Shown here: positions 9,122 through 18,229 of the stretch, piece after piece
Position numbering within the stretch: position 1 is the stretch's first letter
Layout of the letters: each line of letters begins with the position of its first letter
From: Porphyromonadaceae bacterium W3.11
GTDB lineage: Bacteria; Bacteroidota; Bacteroidia; Bacteroidales; Porphyromonadaceae
Direction of reading: 5' to 3'
Length of the DNA stretch: 64,000 bases
Assembly (NCBI GenBank): GCA_030434245.1
Contig: JAUISX010000006.1
Span: 1-64,000 of the forward strand
Made by a program: the position numbers and the translations under genes
The notes under the pieces: generated by a model
What the model saw: the letters and a program-made list of their open reading frames with translations, nothing else
The model's database searches: none
Told to the model about the DNA's origin: nothing

Positions 9122-10465
9122 ATGAAGAAGGGTAAGATAGTTGTCCTTGATGACAATAAAAATGTGCTAAATGCTTTAGAGTTACTTTTTCGAACTTATT
9201 TCGAGGAAGCGACATTGATTACTTACCCTTTTGACCTGCTCGATACTATTCGAAAGTCTCAGCCTGATGTGGTACTTCTGGATATGAACTTTAAGGCAGG
9301 GATTAATACTGGTAATGAGGGATTGTATTGGCTATCAGAGGTAAAGAAACTTTACCCTGATTTACCCGTAGTCTTATTTACTGCTTATGCAGATATTGAT
9401 TTGGCTGTTGAGGCATTGAAACGTGGGGCATCAGACTTCGTAGTAAAGCCGTGGGATAATCAGCGATTAATTGATAGCCTATACCAAGCTATGGGAGCAG
9501 AGAGTCGCAAGGGTAAGGCTTCGACACATCGTCAAGGTAGAGGTGCTCTAGGTAAAGTCTCATTAGGGCAATCTGCCGCAATGAAAAGGGTGGTGGAGTT
9601 GCTGAATAAGGTGGCAGCCACAGATGCTAACTTATTGATTACTGGCGAGAATGGCACAGGGAAGGAGGTCTTTGCTAATTATGTTCATGAGCAATCCTTG
9701 CGAAGCCATAAGCCTATGGTTCAAGTCGATATGGGGGCGATCACCGAGTCCTTATTTGAGAGTGAACTTTTTGGCCATGTTAAGGGTGCGTTTACTGATG
9801 CCCACTCTAATAGGGAAGGGAAGATTCAAGCAGCGGACGGTGGTACACTTTTTCTTGACGAGATAGGGAATCTGGCTCTGGATATGCAAGCAAAATTGCT
9901 TGTGGCACTTCAGAGACGTGAGATAGTAAGGGTGGGGGATAATAAGCCTATTCCCTTTGATGTACGCTTAATTACCGCCACTAATAGTCGTATTTTTGAT
10001 GCTGTGGCAACAGGTAAGTTTAGAGAGGACTTATTATATCGTATCAATACTATTCACGTAGAGATTCCACCATTAAGAGAGCGTCCAGAGGATATACCTG
10101 CATTAGTGCAGCTCTTTTTACAGGAGTATGCTGAGGAGTATGCCAAAGATATATCTGGAGTGAGTGATGATGCTATGCAGAAGCTATGCACACATTCGTG
10201 GCGGGGTAATGTCCGAGAATTACGCCATGCTGTAGAGAAGGCTGTTATCTTATCCGAAGGGCAGCAACTAATGACCGATGACTTTCACTTTGAGTATATT
10301 CATCAGACTTCTGGTAGTCAGGTGCCTATTACGATAGAAGCCATGGAGTCACAGCTTATTCGTCAAGCCCTCGAAAGGACTAACTATAATATTAGCCTTG
10401 CAGCCGATGAGTTGGGTATCTCTCGACCTACGCTTTATTCTAAAATCAAGAAGTACAACCTATAG
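9122..10465 (+). CDS. Sigma-54-dependent response regulator (NtrC family)
   Basis: 447 residues, three domains. The receiver (1-125) has the acidic pair D10-D11 and phospho-acceptor D54. The AAA+ sigma-54 interaction domain follows, with Walker A GENGTGKE near residue 176, the sigma-54 contact loop as GAFTDA (a G-to-D variant of GAFTGA), and Walker B GGTLFLDEIG. A Fis-type HTH (ISLAADELGISRPTLYSKIKKY) closes the protein. It faces the sensor kinase gene tail to tail, 34 bases apart. A clear -24/-12 promoter precedes the nearby efflux operon, so that operon is its probable target. Confidence 0.92.
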   Translation: MKKGKIVVLDDNKNVLNALELLFRTYFEEATLITYPFDLLDTIRKSQPDVVLLDMNFKAGINTGNEGLYWLSEVKKLYPDLPVVLFTAYADIDLAVEALKRGASDFVVKPWDNQRLIDSLYQAMGAESRKGKASTHRQGRGALGKVSLGQSAAMKRVVELLNKVAATDANLLITGENGTGKEVFANYVHEQSLRSHKPMVQVDMGAITESLFESELFGHVKGAFTDAHSNREGKIQAADGGTLFLDEIGNLALDMQAKLLVALQRREIVRVGDNKPIPFDVRLITATNSRIFDAVATGKFREDLLYRINTIHVEIPPLRERPEDIPALVQLFLQEYAEEYAKDISGVSDDAMQKLCTHSWRGNVRELRHAVEKAVILSEGQQLMTDDFHFEYIHQTSGSQVPITIEAMESQLIRQALERTNYNISLAADELGISRPTLYSKIKKYNL

Positions 10466-10499
10466 CTTTTGAAGGTATCATACCAATAGCTATAAATAC

Positions 10500-11774
10500 T
10501 TAGAATTCAAGAGTAAAGGTGTTGCCGTGAGGCTGAGCATTATATCTAAGGTTTCCTCCATGTAGTCGCATGATGTAGCGTGAGAGGCTCAAGCCGATGC
10601 CGTTGCCATTCTCTTTGGTGGTGAAAAATGGGATGAATATATACTCCTTAATCTCCTCTGGAATAGGTGCACCACTATTATAGATTTTCAGTAAAGGTCG
10701 TTTGTTATTGGTATGGTCGGAACTAATAATGATTTCTCCACCGTCTTCTGTCGCCTCTGCGGCATTCTTTAATATATTTTGAAGCACTTGCATTAATAAG
10801 CTCCTATCCGCTTCTATTTGCTGTATATCTTGGTTAAGATGCACACTTAATTTGATTTCCTTTTTCAGAACCTCTTCTTGGATAAGAAGTGTCGCCTGGT
10901 TCAGTAATTCCTGTATGTCTATTGTTTCGGTGTGAGGTTGAGGGACGGAAGTGAATTTACGATAGTTATCCACAAATGTTATGAGGTGCTCGGAGGTATT
11001 ATGAATGGTCTGTACCGCTTGGCGAGTAACCTCGTCATGTCCCTCTGGATTATTTAGTAACGTTTCTGAGATGGAGCGAATAGGAGCGATAGAGTTCATA
11101 ATCTCATGGGTCATTACCCTAATAAGAGAGATCCATGAGTCCGTTTCACGTTCCTCCAGTTCGCTATTGATGTCATTGAGTGTAATGATTATAGCGGTCT
11201 CGTACGCTAATTCAGTTGTGTTCTTCTCAACGACTAGTTCTTGAATTTCCTTTTCAGTTTGGATACTGACGCTATTACTCTCATTCTCCTTCATCTCTAC
11301 TATGGTAGAGTATAGCTCAGGGTACACTTGTCTGATGCGGTGGAGGTGGGTAACGACTGGAAGGGATAGGTAGGATAGTGCAGAGTGGTTAATGAATCGG
11401 ATCGTGCCTTCAGGTGAAGTGATGATAATCCCTGTAGGGACCTGCTCAATGATTTGTGCAAGAAAGCGTTCGTGGTCCCGTACCTCATCTTGTGTGCGTT
11501 GGATCAGCTCCTTGATTTTATTGAGAGTATGATTGAAGTCCTTATTACGTTCGGAGCCACTGCTTTCCTTGAAGTAAAAGGAGTGGTCGCTATTTTCTAT
11601 AGCTTTTAGGATCGTTATAATGTTTTGTTGAGACTTTTTGAGTGCCAAATAGCTCTTGATCATGAAGAGAATAGCGACCGTTCCACACAACAATGCCACC
11701 CACGTAGCTCCTTGGGTGGCAAGGAAGATACCTGCGATAGTAAGGAGTATGCTAATAATTGTATAACTCTTCAT
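10500..11774 (-). CDS. Membrane sensor histidine kinase
   Basis: 424 residues. Two hydrophobic helices within residues 5-42 leave almost no periplasmic loop, so it probably senses from within the membrane or the cytoplasm. A linker and PAS-like region ([18 protein letters not shown]) follow. The H-box is [12 protein letters not shown] with H223. The ATPase part shows the N box ([16 protein letters not shown]), a G1-like segment and the G2 motif [11 protein letters not shown]. It converges with the NtrC-type regulator and is its likely partner. Confidence 0.9.
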   Translation of the reverse strand: MKSYTIISILLTIAGIFLATQGATWVALLCGTVAILFMIKSYLALKKSQQNIITILKAIENSDHSFYFKESSGSERNKDFNHTLNKIKELIQRTQDEVRDHERFLAQIIEQVPTGIIITSPEGTIRFINHSALSYLSLPVVTHLHRIRQVYPELYSTIVEMKENESNSVSIQTEKEIQELVVEKNTTELAYETAIIITLNDINSELEERETDSWISLIRVMTHEIMNSIAPIRSISETLLNNPEGHDEVTRQAVQTIHNTSEHLITFVDNYRKFTSVPQPHTETIDIQELLNQATLLIQEEVLKKEIKLSVHLNQDIQQIEADRSLLMQVLQNILKNAAEATEDGGEIIISSDHTNNKRPLLKIYNSGAPIPEEIKEYIFIPFFTTKENGNGIGLSLSRYIMRLHGGNLRYNAQPHGNTFTLEF

Positions 11775-11795
11775 ATATTATATATCTTTTTAGGG

Positions 11796-11810
11796 TGGCA
11801 CGAAGTGCCA
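11796..11810. promoter_or_regulatory. Small perfect hairpin ahead of the sensor kinase gene
   Basis: TGGCACGAAGTGCCA is a GGCAC/GTGCC inverted repeat with a four-base loop, 22 bases upstream of the kinase ATG. It could be a leader hairpin or protein site. It resembles half of a -24 element, but the -12 part is at the wrong distance. Confidence 0.35.
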
Positions 11811-11846
11811 TCATGTAGAACAAATATAGTGAGATTTTAATTACTA

Positions 11847-11877
11847 TTTTAGGAATAACATGCAGGTATTCCTAAAA
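11847..11877. promoter_or_regulatory. Perfect 11-bp inverted repeat, possible operator
   Basis: TTTTAGGAATA and TATTCCTAAAA are separated by 9 bases, centred about 88 bases upstream of the kinase start. The symmetry and position fit a dimeric regulator site. It lies in a 399-base gap that otherwise shows only the export operon terminator near 12100. Confidence 0.45.
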
Positions 11878-12061
11878 GGTTTTAATGTCACTTATGTAGG
11901 ATTGAGTGATATTGATCGAAAAACAGATTCCAACGAGAGTGAAGGACATTATAGAGCTATTGCATTCAGATTTCGGATTCTAGTTTTGCCCCTTATCATT
12001 ATTATTAAGAATCCAGTGAAAAAGTATGAATAGAGATAGAAGAGATAGATATATATGTCTT

Positions 12062-12100
12062 AATAAAAGCGAGGGTGAAAGCATCGCACCTCACCCTCGC
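12062..12100 (-). terminator. Rho-independent terminator of the export operon
   Basis: On the minus strand GCGAGGGTGA and TCACCCTCGC form a perfect 10-bp stem, with a 12-base loop followed by TTTT. It lies 74 bases after the permease stop codon. Confidence 0.75.
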
Positions 12101-12173
12101 AACAATAGACATAGACTCTTTTTTACACTAATCTTTTCTACTCTATGAAAATCATATCACTCTCTGTGTCGGC

Positions 12174-14555
12174 TTACTCTTCAGTGAGGTACTTTGTTGG
12201 GTTCTGATTGGCTGTAAAGTAGCAGTAGATCGCCATGATTAGGCAGGTTGCTACTAATACCCCTAGCCCTATGAGTATGAAATATAGGGGTGATAGGCTG
12301 ACTTGCTCAGATTGTGTTTCGACCCATGAACGAATGGCAATAAATGCTATGGCCAATCCTAATGTAGTAGATAGGATACCAATCCTGAGGTATCTCGTAA
12401 TGAATAGCTTCAGTATAGCTCCGAAGGATGCACCATTGACCTTGCGGATAGCTATCTCTTTGCGCCGTCTGGTTACTTCCTCCTCAGTGTATCCTATGAT
12501 GCCAATGAGTGCGATAATGATGGCAATTGTAGCTCCGAATAGAGTATAATGTCCAAGGTTCTGAATGCCATTAAAGAGATTTCGCATTTCTCTTTCAAGA
12601 GAAATTAATTCTGTATCCCCAAAAATGGAGTATTCATTGATGATATCGGTAACTTTCTTCACACTTTCTGGCTCAGAATCTTTAATCCGAATGAGCATGA
12701 TCTCACAGAAACGGTACCAAGCACCTCCAGCGATGACTACGCTCTCATCACTCAAAAATACTTTTCCAAACCTATTGGTCTTAAAGTCCTTACATACCCC
12801 TATGATGGTCATCGGGTTGCTGTGACTAGTGATATTGATTTCCTTACCGATAACTCCATCCGTCCATCCAAAGTCTTCTACTAGATGATGAGCAAAGGTC
12901 TCATTAACGATAGCATTCTTGCTGTGGCATGCTGCTGTGTCAAAGCCTTCTCCTTCTACAATAGGAATCTTAAATAGATCGAAGTAGTATTCGTCGCACC
13001 AGAAGTAATCCGATACGTTTCTTATCTCTTTGCCACTATCATCGAATAGATTATCACCACTTTGATATTTGTCTATTGGCGTTACTGATGCGAGCGAAAC
13101 GCTCTCAACCTCGGGAAGGTTACGAAGAACCTCCACGCTATTCTTAATCCCTAAGCTGTCAATAGAGGCGGTGGAAACGCCATACACATTTTGCACATCA
13201 TATCCCTTATCTAGACGTAGCATGTGGTTGTATTGCTTGTGTACGAAGTAAACGGTACAGAGTAGGAACGTAACGCCGAGTCCTTCAAGGAATAGAAGAC
13301 CTATTTTCCATCGTCTGTTAGACTGCTGATGATTTCTGATGGTATTCATTAAGGGTTGCTTGGCGATAATTCGCCCTGGTCCCATACTGATGATAAGTCC
13401 TGAGACGAATAGTACTCCTAGCATTACTAATGCTGTGGTGGGTGTCAACATCGCTTCTAAAGGTGTATTAAGCATATCACCTATGGTCTTTTTGAAAATC
13501 AAGACAAATAGGATACCAGCCAAGAGAGCGAAAAAGAGGTGGGTGATGGTATCTGCTAAGATACCTTTCATGATATCTGACTTCTTCGCACCTAAGCTTT
13601 TCCGAATGCCAGTATTTCTGCTACTATTGATGATGGAGGTTATGCGTAGCAGTAAGTAGTTGAATAGTGACATAAGTAGGACTACAATACCTATGATGGC
13701 TACTAAGGATAGAGTCGTAGAGACTATATTGTCTTGAAAATGAAGTGACCTTATGGGAAATGGCGTATAAGTCCAGAATGCATTGTATTCTTCTTTTATC
13801 TTATCGATATCTTGATATTTCTGTTGCATCCTATAGATGGATTCTTTTATATCCTCTGGATTAGTCCCTTTTGTGAGCTTTATTAGACCAGTGTATCTAT
13901 CATTGCCTAACCAGTTTTCTGAGCCATCCCAAGTGAAGTTCCCGATAGATGGCATCGAAATAATAATATCCATATCAAAGCTAGAGTTACTTGGTAGTGC
14001 CTTAAATACCCCGCCGACAGTGAGATATTTGCCAGGGAAATCTTTGAACTGAATTTGCTTCCCTATGACTTCACCATCAATCTTATCAGCTACCTCATCG
14101 CTAATCATACAGTACATAGACTGAGTGAGTATCTTTTTGGGGTCTCCTGATATGATGTCAGTAGTGATGAGGTCAAAAAAGTATTCATCTGCAAGGACAG
14201 CTGTATTAAAGGAGATACCACTCTTTTGGTCTGTGAAGATTTTAGAGTCGCCTGTGATACTCGTCCAGCGGGTAGCCACCTCTACCTGAGGGATCTCTTT
14301 TTTCATACTCGGTGCTACAGCACCAGATATGCCCATATACTCTTTTGTTTCGCCTCCATTTATAGAGCCGCCGGTGGTTTTCAAGAAGAATACACGGTCA
14401 CTATCCTTAATATAATCATCATAGGATAGTTCGTAAGCGACCTTAGCCAGCAGGATAAAGCTAATAGCAAAGCCTAATCCCAAGCTAATAATCTTGATGA
14501 TATTTAAGCGTCCTCCTTTGAAGAATCGCCTAATGGCAAATTTGAATTCATTCAT
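12174..14555 (-). CDS. ABC transporter permease, MacB/FtsX type, duplicated
   Basis: 793 residues. An N-terminal TM helix (IIKIISLGLGFAISFILLAKV) leads into a MacB-like periplasmic domain and three FtsX helices (IGIVVLLMSLFNYLLLRI and two more). The helix-domain-helices layout then repeats in the second half, ending IALIGIIGYTEEEVTRRRKEIAIRKVNGA and two helices. This double arrangement is the common Bacteroidota form. It partners the ATPase 4 bases upstream and the adaptor and TolC genes of the same operon, forming an inner-membrane exporter for an unknown substrate (peptide, lipid or drug). Confidence 0.9.
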   Translation of the reverse strand: MNEFKFAIRRFFKGGRLNIIKIISLGLGFAISFILLAKVAYELSYDDYIKDSDRVFFLKTTGGSINGGETKEYMGISGAVAPSMKKEIPQVEVATRWTSITGDSKIFTDQKSGISFNTAVLADEYFFDLITTDIISGDPKKILTQSMYCMISDEVADKIDGEVIGKQIQFKDFPGKYLTVGGVFKALPSNSSFDMDIIISMPSIGNFTWDGSENWLGNDRYTGLIKLTKGTNPEDIKESIYRMQQKYQDIDKIKEEYNAFWTYTPFPIRSLHFQDNIVSTTLSLVAIIGIVVLLMSLFNYLLLRITSIINSSRNTGIRKSLGAKKSDIMKGILADTITHLFFALLAGILFVLIFKKTIGDMLNTPLEAMLTPTTALVMLGVLFVSGLIISMGPGRIIAKQPLMNTIRNHQQSNRRWKIGLLFLEGLGVTFLLCTVYFVHKQYNHMLRLDKGYDVQNVYGVSTASIDSLGIKNSVEVLRNLPEVESVSLASVTPIDKYQSGDNLFDDSGKEIRNVSDYFWCDEYYFDLFKIPIVEGEGFDTAACHSKNAIVNETFAHHLVEDFGWTDGVIGKEINITSHSNPMTIIGVCKDFKTNRFGKVFLSDESVVIAGGAWYRFCEIMLIRIKDSEPESVKKVTDIINEYSIFGDTELISLEREMRNLFNGIQNLGHYTLFGATIAIIIALIGIIGYTEEEVTRRRKEIAIRKVNGASFGAILKLFITRYLRIGILSTTLGLAIAFIAIRSWVETQSEQVSLSPLYFILIGLGVLVATCLIMAIYCYFTANQNPTKYLTEE

Positions 14556-14559
14556 GATA

Positions 14560-15225
14560 CTATTCTTTTACAATGCTACCATCCAATAGGTTAATCACAC
14601 GGTGTGCATAAGCGGCATCACGCTGAGAGTGGGTGACCATGATGATGGTGGCACCCTCTTTATTGAGGCAGGTTAGTAGCTCCATCACTTCGGTACCATT
14701 CTTGGTATCGAGGTTACCTGTGGGCTCGTCCGCAAGGATTAGGTTGGGGTTAACCACTGTAGCTCTTGCAATAGCGACACGCTGTTGCTGTCCCCCTGAT
14801 AGCTGTCGTGGAAAGTGCTTGGCTCTATGGCTGATGCTCATACGGGACAATGCTTCCTCCACTTTTGCTTTCCTTTCGGCTGACTTCATTCCTAGATAAA
14901 CGAGAGGTAACTCCACATTTTCCTCTACGGTCATTTCGTCAATAAGGTTGAAGCTCTGAAAGACGAACCCAATCTGACCTTTGCGAATACTTGTCCGTTG
15001 CTTTTCTTTAAGATGACCCACCTCATTTCCAGATAAGAGATAACTTCCTGATGAAGGATTATCAAGGAGACCTAAGATATTGAGTAGAGTGGACTTCCCA
15101 CAGCCCGAAGGCCCCATTATGGCGATAAATTCACCTTTCTTAATTTCTAAAGAGACGTTATTCAGTGCTCTGGTCTCTATCTCATCAGTCCGGAATACCT
15201 TTGTAATGTTTTCTAACTTAATCAT
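14560..15225 (-). CDS. ABC transporter ATP-binding protein, MacB/LolD type
   Basis: 221 residues. All motifs are intact: Walker [11 protein letters not shown]-loop FVFQSFNLI, signature LSGGQQQR, Walker [13 protein letters not shown] and the H-loop IIMVTHS. The NLDTKNG after Walker B is typical of the MacB/LolD/FtsE group, which powers mechanotransmission rather than ordinary uptake. It lies between adaptor and permease, with gaps of 9 and 4 bases. Confidence 0.95.
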   Translation of the reverse strand: MIKLENITKVFRTDEIETRALNNVSLEIKKGEFIAIMGPSGCGKSTLLNILGLLDNPSSGSYLLSGNEVGHLKEKQRTSIRKGQIGFVFQSFNLIDEMTVEENVELPLVYLGMKSAERKAKVEEALSRMSISHRAKHFPRQLSGGQQQRVAIARATVVNPNLILADEPTGNLDTKNGTEVMELLTCLNKEGATIIMVTHSQRDAAYAHRVINLLDGSIVKE

Positions 15226-15234
15226 GATGCTATG

Positions 15235-16485
15235 TTATTTAATTATCAATTCCAATGCGTTGCCAAAGTCTCTGTATGTAGATACGATTACCTCTTCCCC
15301 TTCATCAAGTCCTGATAGTACTTCATAGTACTCTGGATTTTGCCGTCCGATGCGTACCTCTCGGCGATAAGCTTTCTTGCCATCCGAAGAGAGTACGAAA
15401 ATCCACTGTCCCCCAGTATCTGAGTAGAATGCTCCCCGTGGGATAAGTAGTGCGGTGCTAGACTGCCCAAGCTCTAAGCTAATGTGATAGGTCTGTCCCG
15501 TCCGTATATTCTCAGGCTTTTCATCAACGAATACAAACTCAGTCTTAAAGGTCTTGTCTCGCACCTCTGGGAACACCTTTCGTACCCTAAGTTCGAATAC
15601 TTGCCCTTGTCTTTCACAAGTAGCGGGAAGGTCAGCTCTTACTCTATCAATGTAGTGCTCATCTATCATCGCTTCCACCTTATGATTGCTTAGGACATTG
15701 ACTTGCCCTATCTTAGAGCCAGCTGCTACCATCTGCCCAATCTCTACATCAAGTAGGCCTAGCTGACCATCGGCGGGTGCTTTGACATTGAGCTGCTGTG
15801 TTCGTTCCCGTACCAGTTCTAAGTTACGTCGCATATTGTGCAAGCTCTCCTCCATTTGGCTGACCTGAATACCCCTATAGATTGAGTCCTGCTTTTGTCT
15901 GTTACGAATGAGTTCGCCACTTCGTTTAGCAAAAGTATAGTCCTCTTGTGCCTGTAGGTACTCTTCCTTAGAGCAAAGCTCTTCTTTGTAAAGCTCCTCA
16001 TACTGCTTAGCTTTGCGTAACTTCCGCTCAATTTCCAAATCCACTTGAAGGCTCTCTTTCTGGATATTAAGCTTCTCTTGCTCCATAGTAACTTGCGTGT
16101 TTCGTAGGAAGTTTTGCTTTTCAGCTAGCTGTGCTTCGCTATCCAATATGCTGAGGTTAAGAGAGGGGTTGGAGAGTCGTACTATGATGTCACCTTTCTG
16201 GACCATCGCACCCTCTTCTACCAGCTTTTCCTCTACCATCCCTCCTTCGAGAGCACTGACTTGAATGCTACTGAAGGGCTGTACTTGACCTTCTACCTTG
16301 ACATAATCATTAAACTTTGCCTGCTCTACAGTTGCCGTAACTAATTGCTCTTTATTCACTTTTATGGTCTTGCTATTTAGCCCAGTCAATCCCCAGACGA
16401 ATAGCCCGATGATGACAATACCGCCAAGGATGTATTTGCCATATTTCCCAAGAGGTTTCCTCTTTTGTTCTATTTTTGTATCCAT
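15235..16485 (-). CDS. HlyD/MacA-type periplasmic adaptor
   Basis: 416 residues. One N-terminal TM helix (YILGGIVIIGLFVWGLTGL) anchors it in the inner membrane. Next come a split lipoyl/barrel-sandwich domain (VEGQVQPFSSIQVSALEGGMV and VKAPADGQLGLLDVEIGQMV), a long alpha-helical hairpin between them, a beta-barrel, and a membrane-proximal domain ending GLDEGEEVIVS. It bridges the ABC permease to the TolC-like channel. The gap to the ATPase is 9 bases and to the TolC gene 33 bases. Confidence 0.9.
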   Translation of the reverse strand: MDTKIEQKRKPLGKYGKYILGGIVIIGLFVWGLTGLNSKTIKVNKEQLVTATVEQAKFNDYVKVEGQVQPFSSIQVSALEGGMVEEKLVEEGAMVQKGDIIVRLSNPSLNLSILDSEAQLAEKQNFLRNTQVTMEQEKLNIQKESLQVDLEIERKLRKAKQYEELYKEELCSKEEYLQAQEDYTFAKRSGELIRNRQKQDSIYRGIQVSQMEESLHNMRRNLELVRERTQQLNVKAPADGQLGLLDVEIGQMVAAGSKIGQVNVLSNHKVEAMIDEHYIDRVRADLPATCERQGQVFELRVRKVFPEVRDKTFKTEFVFVDEKPENIRTGQTYHISLELGQSSTALLIPRGAFYSDTGGQWIFVLSSDGKKAYRREVRIGRQNPEYYEVLSGLDEGEEVIVSTYRDFGNALELIIK

Positions 16486-16518
16486 TATATGATTGTCCTT
16501 TATGAACTTTGAAAATAT

Positions 16519-17856
16519 TTATTGTATGTAATAGGCGAGCCACTCTTTCTGAATAAGGTATATCGTCAGCTTTCGTGCTACTTCAATCTCTGCATCCTTA
16601 GCACGAGTAGCCGTTATACTAAGTTCAACGCTACTGATGTTACCTACGGAATAGTTCTTGAGGGCAGCATCAAAGACCTCTTTTAGGTGATGAGCTTGCT
16701 CTGTCGCAGCGTTGAACTCCTCGACCGAAGCATTTAGATTGAGAATAGCTTCCTGAATATCTTTGTAGATCTCATTCCTAGTTTCATCTCTTCTGTTTTC
16801 TTCTGCATAATACTCGGCTTTGGCTCGTCTTAGACTGTTGCTTTTTTTTAATCCCGTGAATATATCAAAGCTAAGTGTGGCTCCAACGTATGCACCATAT
16901 CTATTCTTTATTTGATCTCTGAAGGCTTCATGTGGTGTGCCGTCCATATAAAAAGAGTAGCTGGTATTGACTCCAGCGAAAAGATTAATGCGGGGAAAGA
17001 AGGTGCCAATTATACTTTTGTAAGCCGCTTTACTACTCATAAGTTTTTCTTCTGCAATCAGTGCTTTAGGGAGTTTGTGTAAGGCAATAGCATACACCTC
17101 ATCTGCCTGTAATAGCGTGGGCGTAACATCAGTATATCTAAGGCTGTCATTGATGATTAGCTCCTGATCTATTGGATAGTTCATGATGGCCTTTAGTTGC
17201 AGCATTGCCATCTCGTATTGATTGCTTTGCTGTGCCAGTTTGAGTCTATCAGCCGCAGCAAGAGCTTTCATCTCTGATACATCTTGACGTGCTTTCATCC
17301 CAAGGTCATACATCTTTTCAACTTGTTTTCTTTGGTGTTCACTATTGGTAAGATGCTCTATCGCTAGTCTCTTGAGTTCCTTTGTGTAAAGAAGGTTATA
17401 ATAAGCCTCAATGGTCGACATTCTCACATCTTGCTCAGTTTGCTTCATGGATTCTCTGCCTGCTATCTGTTCAAGTCGCTCTCTCTTAATATTAAAAACA
17501 GAGTATAGACCATCAAAAATTAATAGTTGGGCTTCGATACCATAGCCATTTCTAAATGAACTGGTATTGGTGTACGTATTAGTGGTAGGGTCAATCCCAC
17601 GCCCATAACTTATATTTGCTGAGGTGCTTGCGGATATATTTGGCAATAATCGTCCGATAGCATCTCTATAATTTGCCGTGTTAATGTGATCTTGAGCCAT
17701 AGAGAGATGTATTTTCGTACTATGCTCTAGTGCGTACGATATACAATCCTCATATGTATATATTTCGTTCTGTGCATATGACGAATAGAAAGTGAGAAAT
17801 AGCAATAAGGTGCTGGTCACGATACGTCGTCTTTTTGTATGCTTCATGATACTCAT
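16519..17856 (-). CDS. TolC family outer-membrane channel
   Basis: 445 residues. A cleavable signal peptide ends near SYAQNE. Two homologous coiled-coil/beta repeats follow, with outer-membrane-efflux signatures YEDCISYALEHS, ISASTSANISYGRG and a second-half GAYVGATLSFDIFTG. It forms the trimeric exit duct. It is the first gene of the export operon and its start lies 35 bases from the -12 element of a sigma-54 promoter. Confidence 0.92.
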   Translation of the reverse strand: MSIMKHTKRRRIVTSTLLLFLTFYSSYAQNEIYTYEDCISYALEHSTKIHLSMAQDHINTANYRDAIGRLLPNISASTSANISYGRGIDPTTNTYTNTSSFRNGYGIEAQLLIFDGLYSVFNIKRERLEQIAGRESMKQTEQDVRMSTIEAYYNLLYTKELKRLAIEHLTNSEHQRKQVEKMYDLGMKARQDVSEMKALAAADRLKLAQQSNQYEMAMLQLKAIMNYPIDQELIINDSLRYTDVTPTLLQADEVYAIALHKLPKALIAEEKLMSSKAAYKSIIGTFFPRINLFAGVNTSYSFYMDGTPHEAFRDQIKNRYGAYVGATLSFDIFTGLKKSNSLRRAKAEYYAEENRRDETRNEIYKDIQEAILNLNASVEEFNAATEQAHHLKEVFDAALKNYSVGNISSVELSITATRAKDAEIEVARKLTIYLIQKEWLAYYIQ

Positions 17857-17890
17857 ATTTTAGTTTTCTTTTGTATCTCACTTAACGTAC

Positions 17891-17906
17891 CACAATAGAC
17901 GTGCCA
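17891..17906 (-). promoter_or_regulatory. Sigma-54 (-24/-12) promoter of the export operon
   Basis: The minus strand reads TGGCAC-GTCTA-TTGTG. The -24 half is a perfect consensus, the N5 spacer is correct, and the -12 half differs only at TTGC to TTGT. It lies just upstream of the TolC-like gene and close to a gene for an NtrC-type activator, which sigma-54 promoters require. Confidence 0.75.
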
Positions 17907-17959
17907 AATTTATATTTTATTGATTATTAGGTCTTTTCGTTTTCTGTAACTTTCTTCGT

Positions 17960-17976
17960 TGTAAAGTTTCTTTACA
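17960..17976. promoter_or_regulatory. 17-bp palindrome, candidate activator (UAS) site
   Basis: TGTAAAG-TTT-CTTTACA is a perfect inverted repeat 54 bases upstream of the -24 element. Size, symmetry and position fit an enhancer site for the Fis-type HTH of the nearby NtrC-like regulator. Related half-sites (CTGTAAC, TTTACAGAG) flank it. The assignment is inferred. Confidence 0.5.
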
Positions 17977-18229
17977 CTAAGTGTATCAATTTTTTACAGA
18001 GTTATTTTTGTAGTGATGTTTATTGTGATGACCTATAACTCTTATCTAAATTGAATGGTAACGAAACATTCATGATGCTTAGTTTGTGAATTTGAGTTAT
18101 AAACTTAAGAAAAGCATGGCTGTTTTTCTGATTTATTTGGTTTTATCATTGTTTTTTTGTTACTTAGTACATTAATTTTATTAAAGAATAACATCAATAT
18201 TATTTTAAACCATTCATAAATTTTAGAAA

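Noticed and set aside
11790-11815. Second -24/-12 promoter before the sensor kinase
   Set aside because: TGGCAC is present, but no GC-containing -12 half lies at the required distance; the sequence is better explained as a small hairpin.
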